Positions 16,149 through 27,075 of a DNA stretch of 42,144 nucleotides are shown here, one piece after another. The stretch lies in NCBI GenBank assembly GCA_018829775.1, contig JAHJTL010000019.1, positions 1-42,144 on the forward strand, given 5' to 3'. Source of the stretch: Chloroflexota bacterium. Lineage in GTDB: Bacteria > Chloroflexota > Dehalococcoidia > Dehalococcoidales > RBG-16-60-22. The position numbers were made by a program, and so were the translations under genes. The notes beneath the pieces are model-generated. The model did not search any database and was not told the origin of the DNA. It saw only the letters and a list, made by a program, of their open reading frames with translations. Position 1 is the first letter of the stretch; every line of letters begins with the position of its first letter.

Positions 16149-16400
16149 CTCACTGCGCAAGGAGAAAGCATGAAAGAACTCGTCGAATACATTGCCAAAT
16201 CAATCGTCGATGAACCCGATGAAGTAAAAGTTGAAGAGGAAACTGACGAAGAAGGCCTGCTGACACTGAAGTTGCAGGTCGCTGATGAGGATAAGGGAAG
16301 GGTCATTGGCAAGCAGGGCCGAATCGCTGAAGCCATGCGTGCTCTGCTCAGGGTAAAAGCCGCCAAGGCTTCCTCCCGGGTTAGACTTGAAATTATCTGA
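16032..16400 (+). CDS. khpA: KhpA family KH-domain RNA-binding protein with repetitive acidic N-terminal extension
   Basis: The KH core starts at [19 protein letters not shown] (residue 47) and has the RNA-binding GxxG loop as [16 protein letters not shown]. KhpA proteins bind RNA broadly and, with KhpB, affect cell division and translation in some bacteria. The usual protein is about 75-80 residues. Here a 46-residue Glu/Pro/Gln-rich extension precedes it, made by the 36-bp repeat. A second possible start at 16170 has its own AAGGAG 7 bases upstream and would yield the normal 76-residue protein. The 16032 start is overlapped by the rpsP stop and has AAGGAG about 10 bases before it. Both starts may be used. 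The gene is followed by rimM, which overlaps by 14 bases. Confidence 0.9.
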   Translation: MSKSEEQEEPQIMSEPEEQEEPQTTSEPEEQEKPQTTRELTAQGESMKELVEYIAKSIVDEPDEVKVEEETDEEGLLTLKLQVADEDKGRVIGKQGRIAEAMRALLRVKAAKASSRVRLEII

Positions 16401-16959
16401 TTTCGCCCCATCTGAAAATCAAGAACCAGAAACAGAAACGTTCGATTCGGACTTCATTACTATCGGGCGTATTATCGCCCCTTGGGGAGTCAAGGGCCAA
16501 GTAAGCGTCAAGATAGAAACTGATTTCCCCCAGCGGTTTTCCCCCGGCGCACAGGTATTTATCGACGGTAAACCGGTGACCGTTGTTGATGTGTCATGGC
16601 ACCGCGGCCGGCCGTTAATAAAGTTCAATACTATCGACTGCACTGAAGATGCCCGGCAGCTACGGGGCAAACCCATAGAGATACCGCAGAGTCAGCTCCA
16701 ACCGTTGCCGGAAGACCATTACTATTATTTTCAGCTCATCGGGCTGGAGGTAAAGACCGCCGGAGGAGAGCATCTGGGTAAAATCAGGGAAGTCCTGGGT
16801 GGTAAGAGCAACGATACCTACGTTGTACAGGGAACAGAAGGCGAAATCCTTATTCCGGCCGTTGAAGATGTGGTCAAGTCAATAGATTTAGAGCACGGAT
16901 ATATGGAGATTGAGCCCATCGCGGGGCTTCTGGAATTAAACCGGAAAAAGACCGATTAG
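16387..16959 (+). CDS. rimM: Ribosome maturation factor RimM
   Basis: The 190-residue protein has the RimM N-domain (ITIGRIIAPWGVKGQVSVKIETDFPQRF) and a PRC-barrel C-domain (YYFQLIGLEVKTAGGEHLGKI, then YVVQGTEGEILIPAVEDVV). RimM helps mature the 30S head with S19 and 16S rRNA. The only plausible start is the TTG at 16387, inside the khpA end; no ATG or GTG occurs before the conserved region. The first about 24 residues are acidic and not conserved. The gene ends 7 bases from the end of atpC on the opposite strand. Confidence 0.93.
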   Translation: MKLSDFAPSENQEPETETFDSDFITIGRIIAPWGVKGQVSVKIETDFPQRFSPGAQVFIDGKPVTVVDVSWHRGRPLIKFNTIDCTEDARQLRGKPIEIPQSQLQPLPEDHYYYFQLIGLEVKTAGGEHLGKIREVLGGKSNDTYVVQGTEGEILIPAVEDVVKSIDLEHGYMEIEPIAGLLELNRKKTD

Positions 16960-16966
16960 CTTCCCG

Positions 16967-17392
16967 CTAACGCCTTGCTTTTCTTCTTCGCGCTGTCTCT
17001 GCCACCCTCAGACGTGCCAGCGAACGGCGGAGCGCTGCCTCCGCACGGGCGCCATCGATGCCAGGTTCAAGCTCCTGGGACAGCCTATCCCGGGCGCGTT
17101 TTCGGGCCTCCTCCGCCCGCTCTACATCGATTTCCTCCGCCCGCTCCGCAGCGTCGGCCAGAACAACCACCCTGTCGGGGCGTACCTCAAGGAAGCCTCC
17201 GGATATCGCCAGCGATACTTCCTCGTCGCCCTTTTTTACCCGCAGCTCGCCGGGCAGCAGCGTTGTCATCAATGGGGTATGGTGGGGCAGAATCCCGAGC
17301 TGGCCTTCAAAGCCAGGCGCAATTACCATATCCACATTGTCGGAATAGACCATTCGTTCCGCAGTTACAATATCAAGTAATATACCTGGCAT
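16967..17392 (-). CDS. atpC: ATP synthase F1 epsilon subunit
   Basis: The 141-residue protein has the epsilon N-terminal beta-sandwich ([39 protein letters not shown]) and a C-terminal helical hairpin rich in Arg, Glu and Ala. Epsilon links the rotor to the c-ring and can inhibit ATP hydrolysis. It is the last gene of the operon, 3 bases after atpD. The intergenic space to rimM is 7 bases, with only a 5-bp hairpin, so no clear terminator is present. Confidence 0.95.
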   Translation of the reverse strand: MPGILLDIVTAERMVYSDNVDMVIAPGFEGQLGILPHHTPLMTTLLPGELRVKKGDEEVSLAISGGFLEVRPDRVVVLADAAERAEEIDVERAEEARKRARDRLSQELEPGIDGARAEAALRRSLARLRVAETARRRKARR

Positions 17393-17395
17393 CGC

Positions 17396-19779
<2,384 letters not shown>

Positions 19780-19789
19780 TCTTTACCTC

Positions 19790-21310
19790 TTAAAACAACT
19801 CGGTATTATGGAGCTCCTTGAACTCCTTGATAGCCTTGATTAAAGCCCTTTCCGTCTCCGAACCGATTTTTTTGTCTTGGACAAGAGATTTAACTATCTC
19901 AGGATGTTTTTCATCCATGAACTGATAAAATTTGGTTTCGAAAAGGGCGACTTTGTCGATAGCAATATCATCAAGATAACCGTTAACCGCGGTATAAAGA
20001 ATCATAATTTGCCTTTCCAGTGGCACAGGTACGAACTGAGACTGCTTCAGAACCTCGGTGAGCCGTTGCCCACGTTCAAGCTGGGCCCTGGTCGTTTTAT
20101 CCAGCTCGCCGGTGCCGAACTGGGCAAAGGCAGCCAGTTCGCGGTATTGGGCCAGTTCCAGGCGCAGCTTGCCGGCCACCTGCCTCATCGCCTGCGTTTG
20201 GGCTTTGCCTCCAACACGAGATACCGATAAACCGACGTTCAACGCCGGCCTGATACCAGCATTGAAGAGGTCGGTTTCCAGGTACATCTGGCCGTCGGTT
20301 ATGGAGATCACGTTGGTTGGAACATATGCTGAAAGGTCGCCGGCCTGCGTTTCGATGATGGGCAGCGCGGTCAGTGAACCGCCACCGTATTCCGGCGCAT
20401 ACTTCGCTGCCCTCTCCAGCAGCCGACTGTGCAGGTAGAAAACATCGCCCGGATAGGCCTCCCTTCCCGGCGGTCGGCGCAGCAGCAATGATAGCTGCCG
20501 GTATGCCCAGGCGTGTTTGGTGAGGTCGTCATAGACAACCAGGGCATCCTTGCCATGCTCCATGAACTCTTCGCTGATGGCGCATCCGGCATACGGCGCC
20601 AGGTACTGAAGGGCAACGGAATCGGAAGCGCTGGCCATCACCACGATGGTATGTTCCATAGCGCCGTGGCTTTCCAGTGTAGCCACCAGGCGCGCCACCT
20701 TGGACACCTTCTGGCCAATGGCAACATAAATACAGGTAAGGTCACCGTCTTTTTGATTAATTATCGTGTCAACGGCGATTGCCGTTTTACCGGTGGAGCG
20801 GTCGCCGATTATCAGTTCCCGTTGGCCCCGGCCAATGGGAATCATGCTGTCGATTGCCTTGATTCCGGTCTGTACGGGGGTATCCACGGACCGGCGCAGC
20901 ACCACATTGGGCGCCACACGCTCCACTGGACGGGTCCTCTCGGCTTTAATGAGGCCTTTGCCGTCCAGAGGTCGACCCAGAGGGTCAACAACCCGTCCGA
21001 TAAGCGCTTCACCTACGGGCACCTCAGCAATTCGCCCGGTACACCGCACCTCATCGCCTTCTTTAATCTTAAGGTAGCCCCCGAGAATTATCGCCGCCAC
21101 GCTGTCCTCTTCCAGGTTCAATGCGATTCCCATAACATCATTGGGGAATTCAAGCAGTTCATTGTATTTGGCTGAGGTCAATCCGTGAATGCGGGCAATA
21201 CCGTCACCAACCTCAATCACCGTGCCCACATCCACCATAGCGACGGTACTGCCAAACTGTTTGATTTGCTCTTTCAGCACCGATACGATTTCCTGCCCTT
21301 TGGTCGACAC
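19790..21310 (-). CDS. atpA: ATP synthase F1 alpha subunit
   Basis: The 506-residue protein has the non-catalytic nucleotide site [15 protein letters not shown], the [45 protein letters not shown] block, and [15 protein letters not shown]. The P-loop reads GDRSTGKT where many homologues have GDRQTGKT. The start is a GTG at 21310 with GGAGGT about 8 bases upstream. The gene directly upstream is acs and not atpH, which is unusual. Downstream are atpG, atpD and atpC. Confidence 0.97.
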   Translation of the reverse strand: MSTKGQEIVSVLKEQIKQFGSTVAMVDVGTVIEVGDGIARIHGLTSAKYNELLEFPNDVMGIALNLEEDSVAAIILGGYLKIKEGDEVRCTGRIAEVPVGEALIGRVVDPLGRPLDGKGLIKAERTRPVERVAPNVVLRRSVDTPVQTGIKAIDSMIPIGRGQRELIIGDRSTGKTAIAVDTIINQKDGDLTCIYVAIGQKVSKVARLVATLESHGAMEHTIVVMASASDSVALQYLAPYAGCAISEEFMEHGKDALVVYDDLTKHAWAYRQLSLLLRRPPGREAYPGDVFYLHSRLLERAAKYAPEYGGGSLTALPIIETQAGDLSAYVPTNVISITDGQMYLETDLFNAGIRPALNVGLSVSRVGGKAQTQAMRQVAGKLRLELAQYRELAAFAQFGTGELDKTTRAQLERGQRLTEVLKQSQFVPVPLERQIMILYTAVNGYLDDIAIDKVALFETKFYQFMDEKHPEIVKSLVQDKKIGSETERALIKAIKEFKELHNTELF

Positions 21311-21352
21311 CGGAGCTACCTCCTCTCCGAGTTAATTCTTTGCTCTTTTATA

Positions 21353-23323
21353 TTACAGCCTGCCCTCGACAAGGCTCTCAACTACCGACGGGTCGGCCAG
21401 CGTGCTGGTATCTCCCAGATTGCTGACATCTCCCGCCGCAATCTTGACCAGAATACGGCGCATGATTTTTCCGCTCCGGGTCTTGGGTAGGCCCTCAGCA
21501 AACTGGATTCTATCCGGCGTGGCGATGGGCCCGATTTCCTTGCGGACGTGGGCCACGAGCTCCTTTTTGAGGTCATCACCGTCTTCCATGCCTGCCACCA
21601 GAGTTACGTAGGCGTAAATGCCCTGTCCCTTTACCTCATGGGGCATGCCGACCACCGCCGCCTCGGCCACCTTACCATGTGATACCAGTGCGCTTTCAAC
21701 CTCGGCGGTACCGATGCGATGACCGGAGACATTGATAACGTCATCGATACGGCCCATCAGCCAGTAGTAGCCGTCCTCGTCTATCCTGGCCCCGTCACCG
21801 GTGGTGTAAACGCCCGGGAAACGGACAAAATATGTTTCCTTGAATCGTTTCGGGTCACCGTAAACACCGCGCATCAGGCCAGGCCAGGGCCGTTTCATCA
21901 CCAGGTAACCGCCCTCATTCACCCCCACGGTTGAGCCGTCTTCACGCAGTATTGCCGGCTCCACGCCGAAGAAAGGCACGCCGGCTGAGCCGGGCTTGGC
22001 TGGCATGGCGCCGGGGAAAGTGGTGATAAGAACGCCTCCCGTTTCGGTCTGCCACCAGGTATCGATAATCGGGCACTTTCCCTTGCCGATAACGTTGTAA
22101 TACCACATCCAGGCTTCGGGGTTTATCGGCTCACCCACTGTTCCCAGAAGCCGTAACGAGCTCAGGTCGTGTTTGTTGGGCCACTCCTCACCCTCGCGCA
22201 TGAGGGCGCGTATCGCAGTGGGTGCGGTATAGAAGATGGTAACCTGATATTTCTCCACGATATCCCAGAACCGGTCGACATGCGGATAGGTGGGGACACC
22301 TTCGAACATAATACACGTGGCGCCAAGGGCCAGGGGCCCGTAGACAATGTACGAATGACCGGTCACCCAGCCGATGTCCGCCGTGCACCAGTAAACATCC
22401 TCTTCCTTGGCATCGAAAATCCACTTGAACGTCTGATAGGTGTGCAGCAGATAGCCCGCCTGGGTGTGCATCACGCCCTTCGGTTTGCCGGTACTGCCGC
22501 TCGTGTAGAGGATGAAGAGGGGGTCTTCTGAATCCAATACCGCCACATCGCACACGGGCTTGATTTCCACGCCGGCCATAAGGTCATGCCACCACCGGTC
22601 ACGGCCTTCCTGCATGGGTATGCCGATATCCGCCCGCTTAACCACGATGACGTTATTTACATCAGGGCAGGACTCAAGCGCCTGGTCGGCATTATCCTTG
22701 CTGCGGATGACACGGCCGCCGCGATAGTAGCCATCACAGCAAATGAGCGTTTCCGAGCCGCAGTCCAGTATCCGGTCGCGCAGGGCTTCTGCACTGAAGC
22801 CGCCGAAGATGACGCTGTGAATGGCGCCGATACGCGCACAGGCCAGCATGGCAATGGGCAATTCCACTATCATGGGAAGATAAATGGAAACACGGTCGCC
22901 CTTCTTAACCCCCAGCTTCCGCAGAACGTTGGCGAATTTGCACACCTCGCGGTAGAGCTGCTGGTAGGTCACTACCCTGGTATCACCGATGTCGCCTTCC
23001 CAGATGAGCGCCGCCTTGTTTTTACGCCACGTACCTATATGACGGTCAATGCAGTTATAGCTCACATTCAGCTTGCCGCCGACGAACCACTGATGCTTCC
23101 CTTCGCCAAAATCAGCTTCCACGACCTTGTCCCACTTCTTGAACCAGTCGAGCTGTTCCGCCATTTCACCCCAGAACCCCTCCGGATCATCTATGGAACG
23201 CCGGTATAGCTTCTTATATTCATCCATGCTCTGGATGTATGCTGCCTCTCTAAATTCCTTCGGGGGATTGAAACTTCTCTTTTCCCCCATCATCGAAGTA
23301 ATCCCTTTTACTTCGTTCATCAA
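21353..23323 (-). CDS. acs: Acetyl-CoA synthetase (AMP-forming), inside the ATP synthase operon
   Basis: The 656-residue protein matches full-length Acs. It has the N-terminal domain [21 protein letters not shown], the P-loop-like [15 protein letters not shown], the WWQTETGG core motif and the C-terminal [13 protein letters not shown], whose Lys is the usual acetylation switch. It makes acetyl-CoA from acetate, CoA and ATP. It lies between a cNMP-domain gene (48-base gap) and atpA (42-base gap), on the same strand and with a good GGAGGA ribosome-binding site. This suggests it is transcribed with the ATP synthase. The operon position is atypical; the enzyme itself looks normal. Confidence 0.96.
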   Translation of the reverse strand: MMNEVKGITSMMGEKRSFNPPKEFREAAYIQSMDEYKKLYRRSIDDPEGFWGEMAEQLDWFKKWDKVVEADFGEGKHQWFVGGKLNVSYNCIDRHIGTWRKNKAALIWEGDIGDTRVVTYQQLYREVCKFANVLRKLGVKKGDRVSIYLPMIVELPIAMLACARIGAIHSVIFGGFSAEALRDRILDCGSETLICCDGYYRGGRVIRSKDNADQALESCPDVNNVIVVKRADIGIPMQEGRDRWWHDLMAGVEIKPVCDVAVLDSEDPLFILYTSGSTGKPKGVMHTQAGYLLHTYQTFKWIFDAKEEDVYWCTADIGWVTGHSYIVYGPLALGATCIMFEGVPTYPHVDRFWDIVEKYQVTIFYTAPTAIRALMREGEEWPNKHDLSSLRLLGTVGEPINPEAWMWYYNVIGKGKCPIIDTWWQTETGGVLITTFPGAMPAKPGSAGVPFFGVEPAILREDGSTVGVNEGGYLVMKRPWPGLMRGVYGDPKRFKETYFVRFPGVYTTGDGARIDEDGYYWLMGRIDDVINVSGHRIGTAEVESALVSHGKVAEAAVVGMPHEVKGQGIYAYVTLVAGMEDGDDLKKELVAHVRKEIGPIATPDRIQFAEGLPKTRSGKIMRRILVKIAAGDVSNLGDTSTLADPSVVESLVEGRL

Positions 23324-23371
23324 ATCCTCCGTCCAATTCTCAACCGCTAACTACAAAATATCTGCTATTAA

Positions 23372-23827
23372 TTAGTCCTGTGCGGTAACGCCCATCAACT
23401 GCGTATAGGCGCTATTGAGCCTGGTGGCAATTGTCTGGGCGACGCCCCGGTTTATTTTGCACCCAATCTGGGGATGAGTCTGGCAAAGCTGAGCGAGCTC
23501 CTTGCCCTTGAATGCCAGCACCTTCGTGGTCTCGATTGCCCTTACCGTGGTGTACATACGATGGGGAGGCAATATTGCCGACCAGCACACCAGTTCAAAG
23601 TTCGATGCCGCCTGTATCTGGCGGTGCATCATCGGGCCCAGTTCCAGGTATATGCCAACAAGACCGTCCTCAATGATGAATACCTTCTCCTGGCTCCTGC
23701 CCTGCTTGCCCAGGCTCTCCCCAACTTCATAGACTTCACTGGTTGCCATGTCGGCAATTATTTTCAATTGCTCCTCATCTAACTCATGAAACATGGGACA
23801 TCGCTTCAGTACCTCAATCTTTTCCAT
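23372..23827 (-). CDS. Cyclic nucleotide-binding (Crp-like) domain protein without DNA-binding domain
   Basis: This 151-residue protein is a single cNMP-binding beta-barrel (IEVLKRCPMFHELDEEQLKIIADMA at the start; EVGESLGKQGRSQEKVFIIEDGLVGIYLE in the barrel) with a short C-terminal helix and no helix-turn-helix. The phosphate-binding cassette looks degenerate. Where cAMP binders have Gly-Glu and then Arg-Ser/Thr-Ala, this has CWSAILPPHRMYTTVRA, keeping an Arg but not the Gly-Glu. It may bind another ligand or act as a protein-interaction module. It sits between atpH (41 bases) and acs (48 bases). A role in controlling Acs or the ATP synthase is suggested only by position. Confidence 0.82.
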   Translation of the reverse strand: MEKIEVLKRCPMFHELDEEQLKIIADMATSEVYEVGESLGKQGRSQEKVFIIEDGLVGIYLELGPMMHRQIQAASNFELVCWSAILPPHRMYTTVRAIETTKVLAFKGKELAQLCQTHPQIGCKINRGVAQTIATRLNSAYTQLMGVTAQD

Positions 23828-23868
23828 TCTCGAACCTCCACACTATTTCTAGACCAGGCTTTTAAAGC

Positions 23869-24408
23869 TCACCTTTCAGCGCCAGCCATTGCCTTTTTTA
23901 ACGCCGCCAGTTTGCCCCGGATGCTGCCGTCAAGTAACCTGTCTCCAATCCGGGCAACGAATCCGCCGATTACACCCGGATTTATATCTGCCTTGATTTC
24001 AATTTTCTTGCCCACAATACGGCCGAGATGTCTGGCCAGCTTCTGTTCGTCCTCCTTGGTCAGCGGAACCGCCGTGGTCACCTCAGCTATCTCTATACCG
24101 CGGTGGCTGTTCAACAACCGCAGATACCCGTCAGCGATTTTACCAATCATATCCAGCCTGCCCCGGCTGATTAGCAGAAGGAGCAGGTTCAGCAACATTG
24201 GGTTCGCCTCTTTCATTTGCCCGGACAGCAATTTCGTTTTTTCGCTAAAATGAACCTTCGGGCTTTCCAGTACCGCCGAAAAATCCTCGTCGCTTACCAC
24301 CCGGACAATCTTTTGCAGGTCAGATTGCCAGCGTTCCAGCTCGCCTGCTTCCAGTGCGATTTCAAACACCGCCTGCGCATATCGTTTCGAATATGGTCTT
24401 CTCGCCAT
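23869..24408 (-). CDS. atpH: ATP synthase F1 delta subunit
   Basis: The 179-residue protein has the delta/OSCP pattern: RPYSKRYAQAVFEIALEAGELERW at the N-terminus, a LLLLLISRGRLDMI segment, and a C-terminal INPGVIGGFVARIGDRLLDGSIRGKLAALKK. It joins the peripheral stalk to the top of F1. It follows atpF by 20 bases. Its normal neighbour atpA is displaced by two inserted genes. Confidence 0.95.
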   Translation of the reverse strand: MARRPYSKRYAQAVFEIALEAGELERWQSDLQKIVRVVSDEDFSAVLESPKVHFSEKTKLLSGQMKEANPMLLNLLLLLISRGRLDMIGKIADGYLRLLNSHRGIEIAEVTTAVPLTKEDEQKLARHLGRIVGKKIEIKADINPGVIGGFVARIGDRLLDGSIRGKLAALKKAMAGAER

Positions 24409-24428
24409 GTCCGTTCTTTAACCAGTCT

Positions 24429-24938
24429 TTATTTCTCTTTCAGAGCATCGCTCTCTTCCAGGACTTTATCAATAAGCTCGCGATACGCCTTCTTATCCAG
24501 AGACCGGTCAATGACCTTCTCCGCCGCCATGATGGTGATGTCGACCACTTCCTTTCGTAATTCGCTGATGGCCTCGTCCCGCTCCCGCTGTATCTCGCCG
24601 CGCGCCCTAGTAATAAGGGCCTCGGCTTCCTGCCTGGCGCTTTGCTTGGCTTTCTCCCTGATTTCTTCGCCGGCCTGCGCAGCCTGGGCAATGCGTTTCT
24701 GCCCTTCCTTGCCAGCCGCTGCCAGTTGCTTCTTCACTTCTTCTTCGGCACGGGCAGCCTGTTCTTTGATGGCATCGGTCTGTTCCATGCTGTCCTTGAT
24801 TCTTTTGGAACGCTGGTCAAGCATCCTCATCACCGGCTTGTAGGCAACAAAGTAGAGGACCACGAGCAGAATCACCACGTTCACAATCTGCGCCAGCAAT
24901 ATGGGCACATTAATGCCGAGTCCGGCAAGTCCCTCCAT
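24429..24938 (-). CDS. atpF: ATP synthase F0 b subunit
   Basis: The 169-residue protein has one N-terminal membrane helix (about 10-30, ILLAQIVNVVILLVVLYFVAYKPV) followed by a long charged Ala/Glu/Lys-rich coiled coil that forms the peripheral stalk. AAGGGG lies about 8 bases before the ATG at 24938. Only one b gene is seen, so the stalk is probably a homodimer. Confidence 0.95.
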   Translation of the reverse strand: MEGLAGLGINVPILLAQIVNVVILLVVLYFVAYKPVMRMLDQRSKRIKDSMEQTDAIKEQAARAEEEVKKQLAAAGKEGQKRIAQAAQAGEEIREKAKQSARQEAEALITRARGEIQRERDEAISELRKEVVDITIMAAEKVIDRSLDKKAYRELIDKVLEESDALKEK

Positions 24939-24966
24939 TCTTTGCCCCCTTCTGTCCAGTATTAAA

Positions 24967-25074
24967 TCAAATGGCGAGAATCGCCGCCACCACCAGGCCG
25001 GCGAAAATTAGCGCCCCCAGCACCACGGCGGCAATGATAACACCGATAGACAGAGGTATTCTATCCTGTTCCAT
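24967..25074 (-). CDS. 35-residue predicted single-pass membrane protein between atpE and atpF
   Basis: An ATG at 25074 with AGGAGG about 5 bases upstream opens a 35-residue frame that begins MEQDRIPLSIG and ends in TGA at 24967. Residues 8-35 are almost entirely hydrophobic (Ile, Val, Ala, Leu and Gly), enough for one membrane helix. It lies 18 bases after atpE and 28 bases before atpF on the same strand. The ribosome-binding site is as good as that of its neighbours, so it is probably translated. I know of no named ATP synthase subunit that it matches. It might be a small assembly or accessory subunit of F0; that is inference from position and size. Confidence 0.7.
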   Translation of the reverse strand: MEQDRIPLSIGVIIAAVVLGALIFAGLVVAAILAI

Positions 25075-25092
25075 AATTACCTCCTAAATACG

Positions 25093-25329
25093 CTAGACAA
25101 TCAGCGCCAGGATAATGGCGATAATAAGCGCGTAAATACCGATCGCCTCGCAGAAAGCAGTCACCAGAATCATGTTGGTCATTATCGGACCGCTTGCCTC
25201 CGGGTTACGGGCTATTCCCTGCAGTGCCGAGTAGCCGATAAGCCCGATTCCCAGTGCCGGTCCCAGCAACCCCAGCCCGGCCGTCAGACCCACGGCCAAC
25301 ATCTTCATCGTTACTGGATCCATATTCAA
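25093..25329 (-). CDS. atpE: ATP synthase F0 c subunit
   Basis: The 78-residue protein is a two-helix hairpin with the polar loop ARNPEASGP. The ion-binding carboxylate is the Glu in AFCEAIGIYALI. Sodium-type c subunits have a Gln in helix 1 and Glu-Ser/Thr in helix 2. Here the equivalents are Ile (GPALGIG) and Glu-Ala, which points to a proton-driven ring. This ion assignment is by motif only. Confidence 0.96.
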   Translation of the reverse strand: MNMDPVTMKMLAVGLTAGLGLLGPALGIGLIGYSALQGIARNPEASGPIMTNMILVTAFCEAIGIYALIIAIILALIV

Positions 25330-25368
25330 CCTCCTTCAGCGATTTGCCCAAAGCACATATATTTTATG

Positions 25369-26328
25369 TCAAGCCGATTCTTCCCCATGATGCGTTACGG
25401 CCAGAGTCAGAAAGACCAGAGTTAGCCCACCGAAGATGAGCGCCTGAACAAAGCCAACGAGCAACTCGAGCCCGTAGAACGGCAGGGCGAACACCCATGG
25501 CACCAGAAATGCCGCGATAAGCAGCAGCATTTCGCCGGCGGTCATATTGCCAAAAAGACGGAAGGTAAAACTGACAATTCGCACCATCTCGCTCAGCGCC
25601 TCCAAGAGCCCGACAAAGATATGGATGAATCCGGTGAAAATTCCGCCAAGCCCGGCCCGCAGCCGGCCCCTGACGATGTGCCCGATGCTCTGGAAAAACT
25701 GGTTCACATTGAAAAATTTGCCCACATAGCGGAGCCCCAGCGACCTCAGACCGAAGTATTCGACAAAGACAAATGAAATCAGCGCCAGGGCCAGAGGCAT
25801 GTTGATATCTGTATTGGCACCGCGGAGCAGATGTACGTGTTCACCCTCAGCAGTGGTTACCATTATCGAGCCAAAGCCCGGTATCAGGCTCAGCCAGGCG
25901 TTGAAGGCAACGAAAAGAAAGATGGTAGTTACGATGGGAAAGAATCGCCGTCCGTTTTCCTCTCCGGCAACTCTCCGGCAGAGGTCATAGAGCCAGCCCA
26001 GTAATGCTTCAAATGCGCTCTGCAGCCTCCCGGGGACAACCTTCATGCGACGCGTGATTAAATATGACAGGCATATCAGGACGGCCATCGTTATCCAGGC
26101 ACCGATAATGCTGTTGGCAACGGGAAAGCCGAAGAGGTGGAATGCCGTTTCTGCCGGGAGCTTGAATTCTGGCTGAGGCAGGCTGAGCCACGCCGGCAGC
26201 CCCAGGTCACCAAACATACTTCTTCCCAGAGGTCCAACCAGAAAGCCAACGACGAGCAGAAGAACGAAAAGGGACAGCACCCCCACCAGAAGAGGCCGCG
26301 ACATCCCCAGAGCACCTCGCTTTGCCAT
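25369..26328 (-). CDS. atpB: ATP synthase F0 a subunit
   Basis: The 319-residue protein has several membrane segments and the proton-channel helix with the essential Arg in VSFTFRLFGNMTAGEMLL. The C-terminal helix reads ELLVGFVQALIFGGLTLVFLTLA. It is somewhat longer than the common 230-270 residues because of an N-terminal stretch that contains an extra hydrophobic segment. Its start overlaps the last base of atpZ. Confidence 0.95.
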   Translation of the reverse strand: MAKRGALGMSRPLLVGVLSLFVLLLVVGFLVGPLGRSMFGDLGLPAWLSLPQPEFKLPAETAFHLFGFPVANSIIGAWITMAVLICLSYLITRRMKVVPGRLQSAFEALLGWLYDLCRRVAGEENGRRFFPIVTTIFLFVAFNAWLSLIPGFGSIMVTTAEGEHVHLLRGANTDINMPLALALISFVFVEYFGLRSLGLRYVGKFFNVNQFFQSIGHIVRGRLRAGLGGIFTGFIHIFVGLLEALSEMVRIVSFTFRLFGNMTAGEMLLLIAAFLVPWVFALPFYGLELLVGFVQALIFGGLTLVFLTLAVTHHGEESA

Positions 26329-26552
26329 CAGTCACTCTCCCCGTTCTTCTTGTTCTTCATAAGCGGTATCAGCATCCGGTATACTCCGTAGAAAGCAACC
26401 ACAATTCCGAGGAACAGCCCCACTATCGCTATAGCAGGACCGGTATTCAGTCTGCTATCCAGCCAGAGACCTGCCGCCACACCCAGCACAATAGAGCTGC
26501 CGATGAAAAATCCCACCCCCACCAGCCGCAGGGCCGCCATCCATCTGCTCAT
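26328..26552 (-). CDS. atpZ: AtpZ/AtpI-like small membrane protein of the ATP synthase operon
   Basis: The protein has two membrane helices: GFFIGSSIVLGVAAGLWLD and AIAIVGLFLGIVVAFYGVY. This is the AtpZ/AtpI pattern, linked to c-ring assembly or ion uptake. The frame could also open at ATG 26600, but that start lacks a ribosome-binding site and overlaps a promoter-like element. ATG 26552 (MSRWMAALRL) has GAGG 5 bases upstream and gives 74 residues, a normal length. It is the first gene of the operon. Confidence 0.85.
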   Translation of the reverse strand: MSRWMAALRLVGVGFFIGSSIVLGVAAGLWLDSRLNTGPAIAIVGLFLGIVVAFYGVYRMLIPLMKNKKNGESD

Positions 26553-26590
26553 ATTCGCCTCGATACTTGCGCTGACGCGCAACCCAGTAT

Positions 26591-26599
26591 ATTGTATCA
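26591..26599 (-). promoter_or_regulatory. Extended -10 promoter of the ATP synthase operon
   Basis: The minus strand reads TGATACAAT, an extended -10 with a predicted transcript start near 26584. It lies between the terminator of the upstream unit and the atpZ ATG at 26552. No clear -35 is visible. Confidence 0.4.
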
Positions 26600-26632
26600 T
26601 CCTGAATTGAAATAAACTACCAGATACTGTGG

Positions 26633-26668
26633 AAATAAAATAGCCCTAACCTTCTACTGTTAGGGCTA
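26633..26668 (-). terminator. Rho-independent terminator after the zinc-ribbon gene
   Basis: A perfect 10-bp stem (TAGCCCTAAC / GTTAGGGCTA) with an 8-base loop is followed on the minus strand by TTTTATTT. It separates the zinc-ribbon/nuclease genes from the ATP synthase operon. Confidence 0.88.
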
Positions 26669-26707
26669 TCTATCATTACAAATGATTGCCGTTATCATAG
26701 GGCCAGT

Positions 26708-27040
26708 CTAGCGGAGCTTCCCCTGGCTGAATAGCCGTGAGAAGTCACCATCGAAATCTGTCAGGAAATTGTGCATATCGAGCATGTCGTCAACTACAAT
26801 CGTTTCACGCTGGTGTTCACCCATCTCGGTATCGGTGAAGTCGTTCACCTCTTCAAGCACTTTCTCTTCTTTGACAACTGCCGCCACCAGGCATTGAGTA
26901 TGGCACGTTGGGCAGTGCACTCTCAAAAACCACATGTCTTCGCGGTGACCGAGCACATCAACGTTGTAGGATTCATAGTTCTGACCGCATTCTTCGCATT
27001 TCATTGAGGACATAAGTTTTTTAATCAGTCTCTCTTCCAC
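26708..27040 (-). CDS. Uncharacterised zinc-ribbon-like protein
   Basis: The 110-residue protein has two Cys pairs, CEECGQNY at about residues 14-17 and CPTCHTQC at about 43-46, spaced as in a zinc ribbon. An acidic C-terminal part follows (DFTDTEMGEHQRET and DDMLDMHNFLTDFDGDF). I do not recognise a named family. The start is a GTG at 27040 with GGAG 8 bases upstream; an in-frame ATG at 27013 lacks one. It follows the BFN-domain gene by 35 bases and is closed by a terminator, so these two form one small transcription unit. Confidence 0.8.
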   Translation of the reverse strand: MEERLIKKLMSSMKCEECGQNYESYNVDVLGHREDMWFLRVHCPTCHTQCLVAAVVKEEKVLEEVNDFTDTEMGEHQRETIVVDDMLDMHNFLTDFDGDFSRLFSQGKLR

Positions 27041-27075
27041 CGCTCAGGCTCCAATTAAGTTGCTCCTGATTATCT

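Noticed and set aside
16956-16970. Bidirectional terminator between rimM and atpC
   Set aside because: The hairpin TTAGC/GCTAA has a 5-bp stem with low GC and only a weak T-rich stretch on one side, so I do not call it a terminator.
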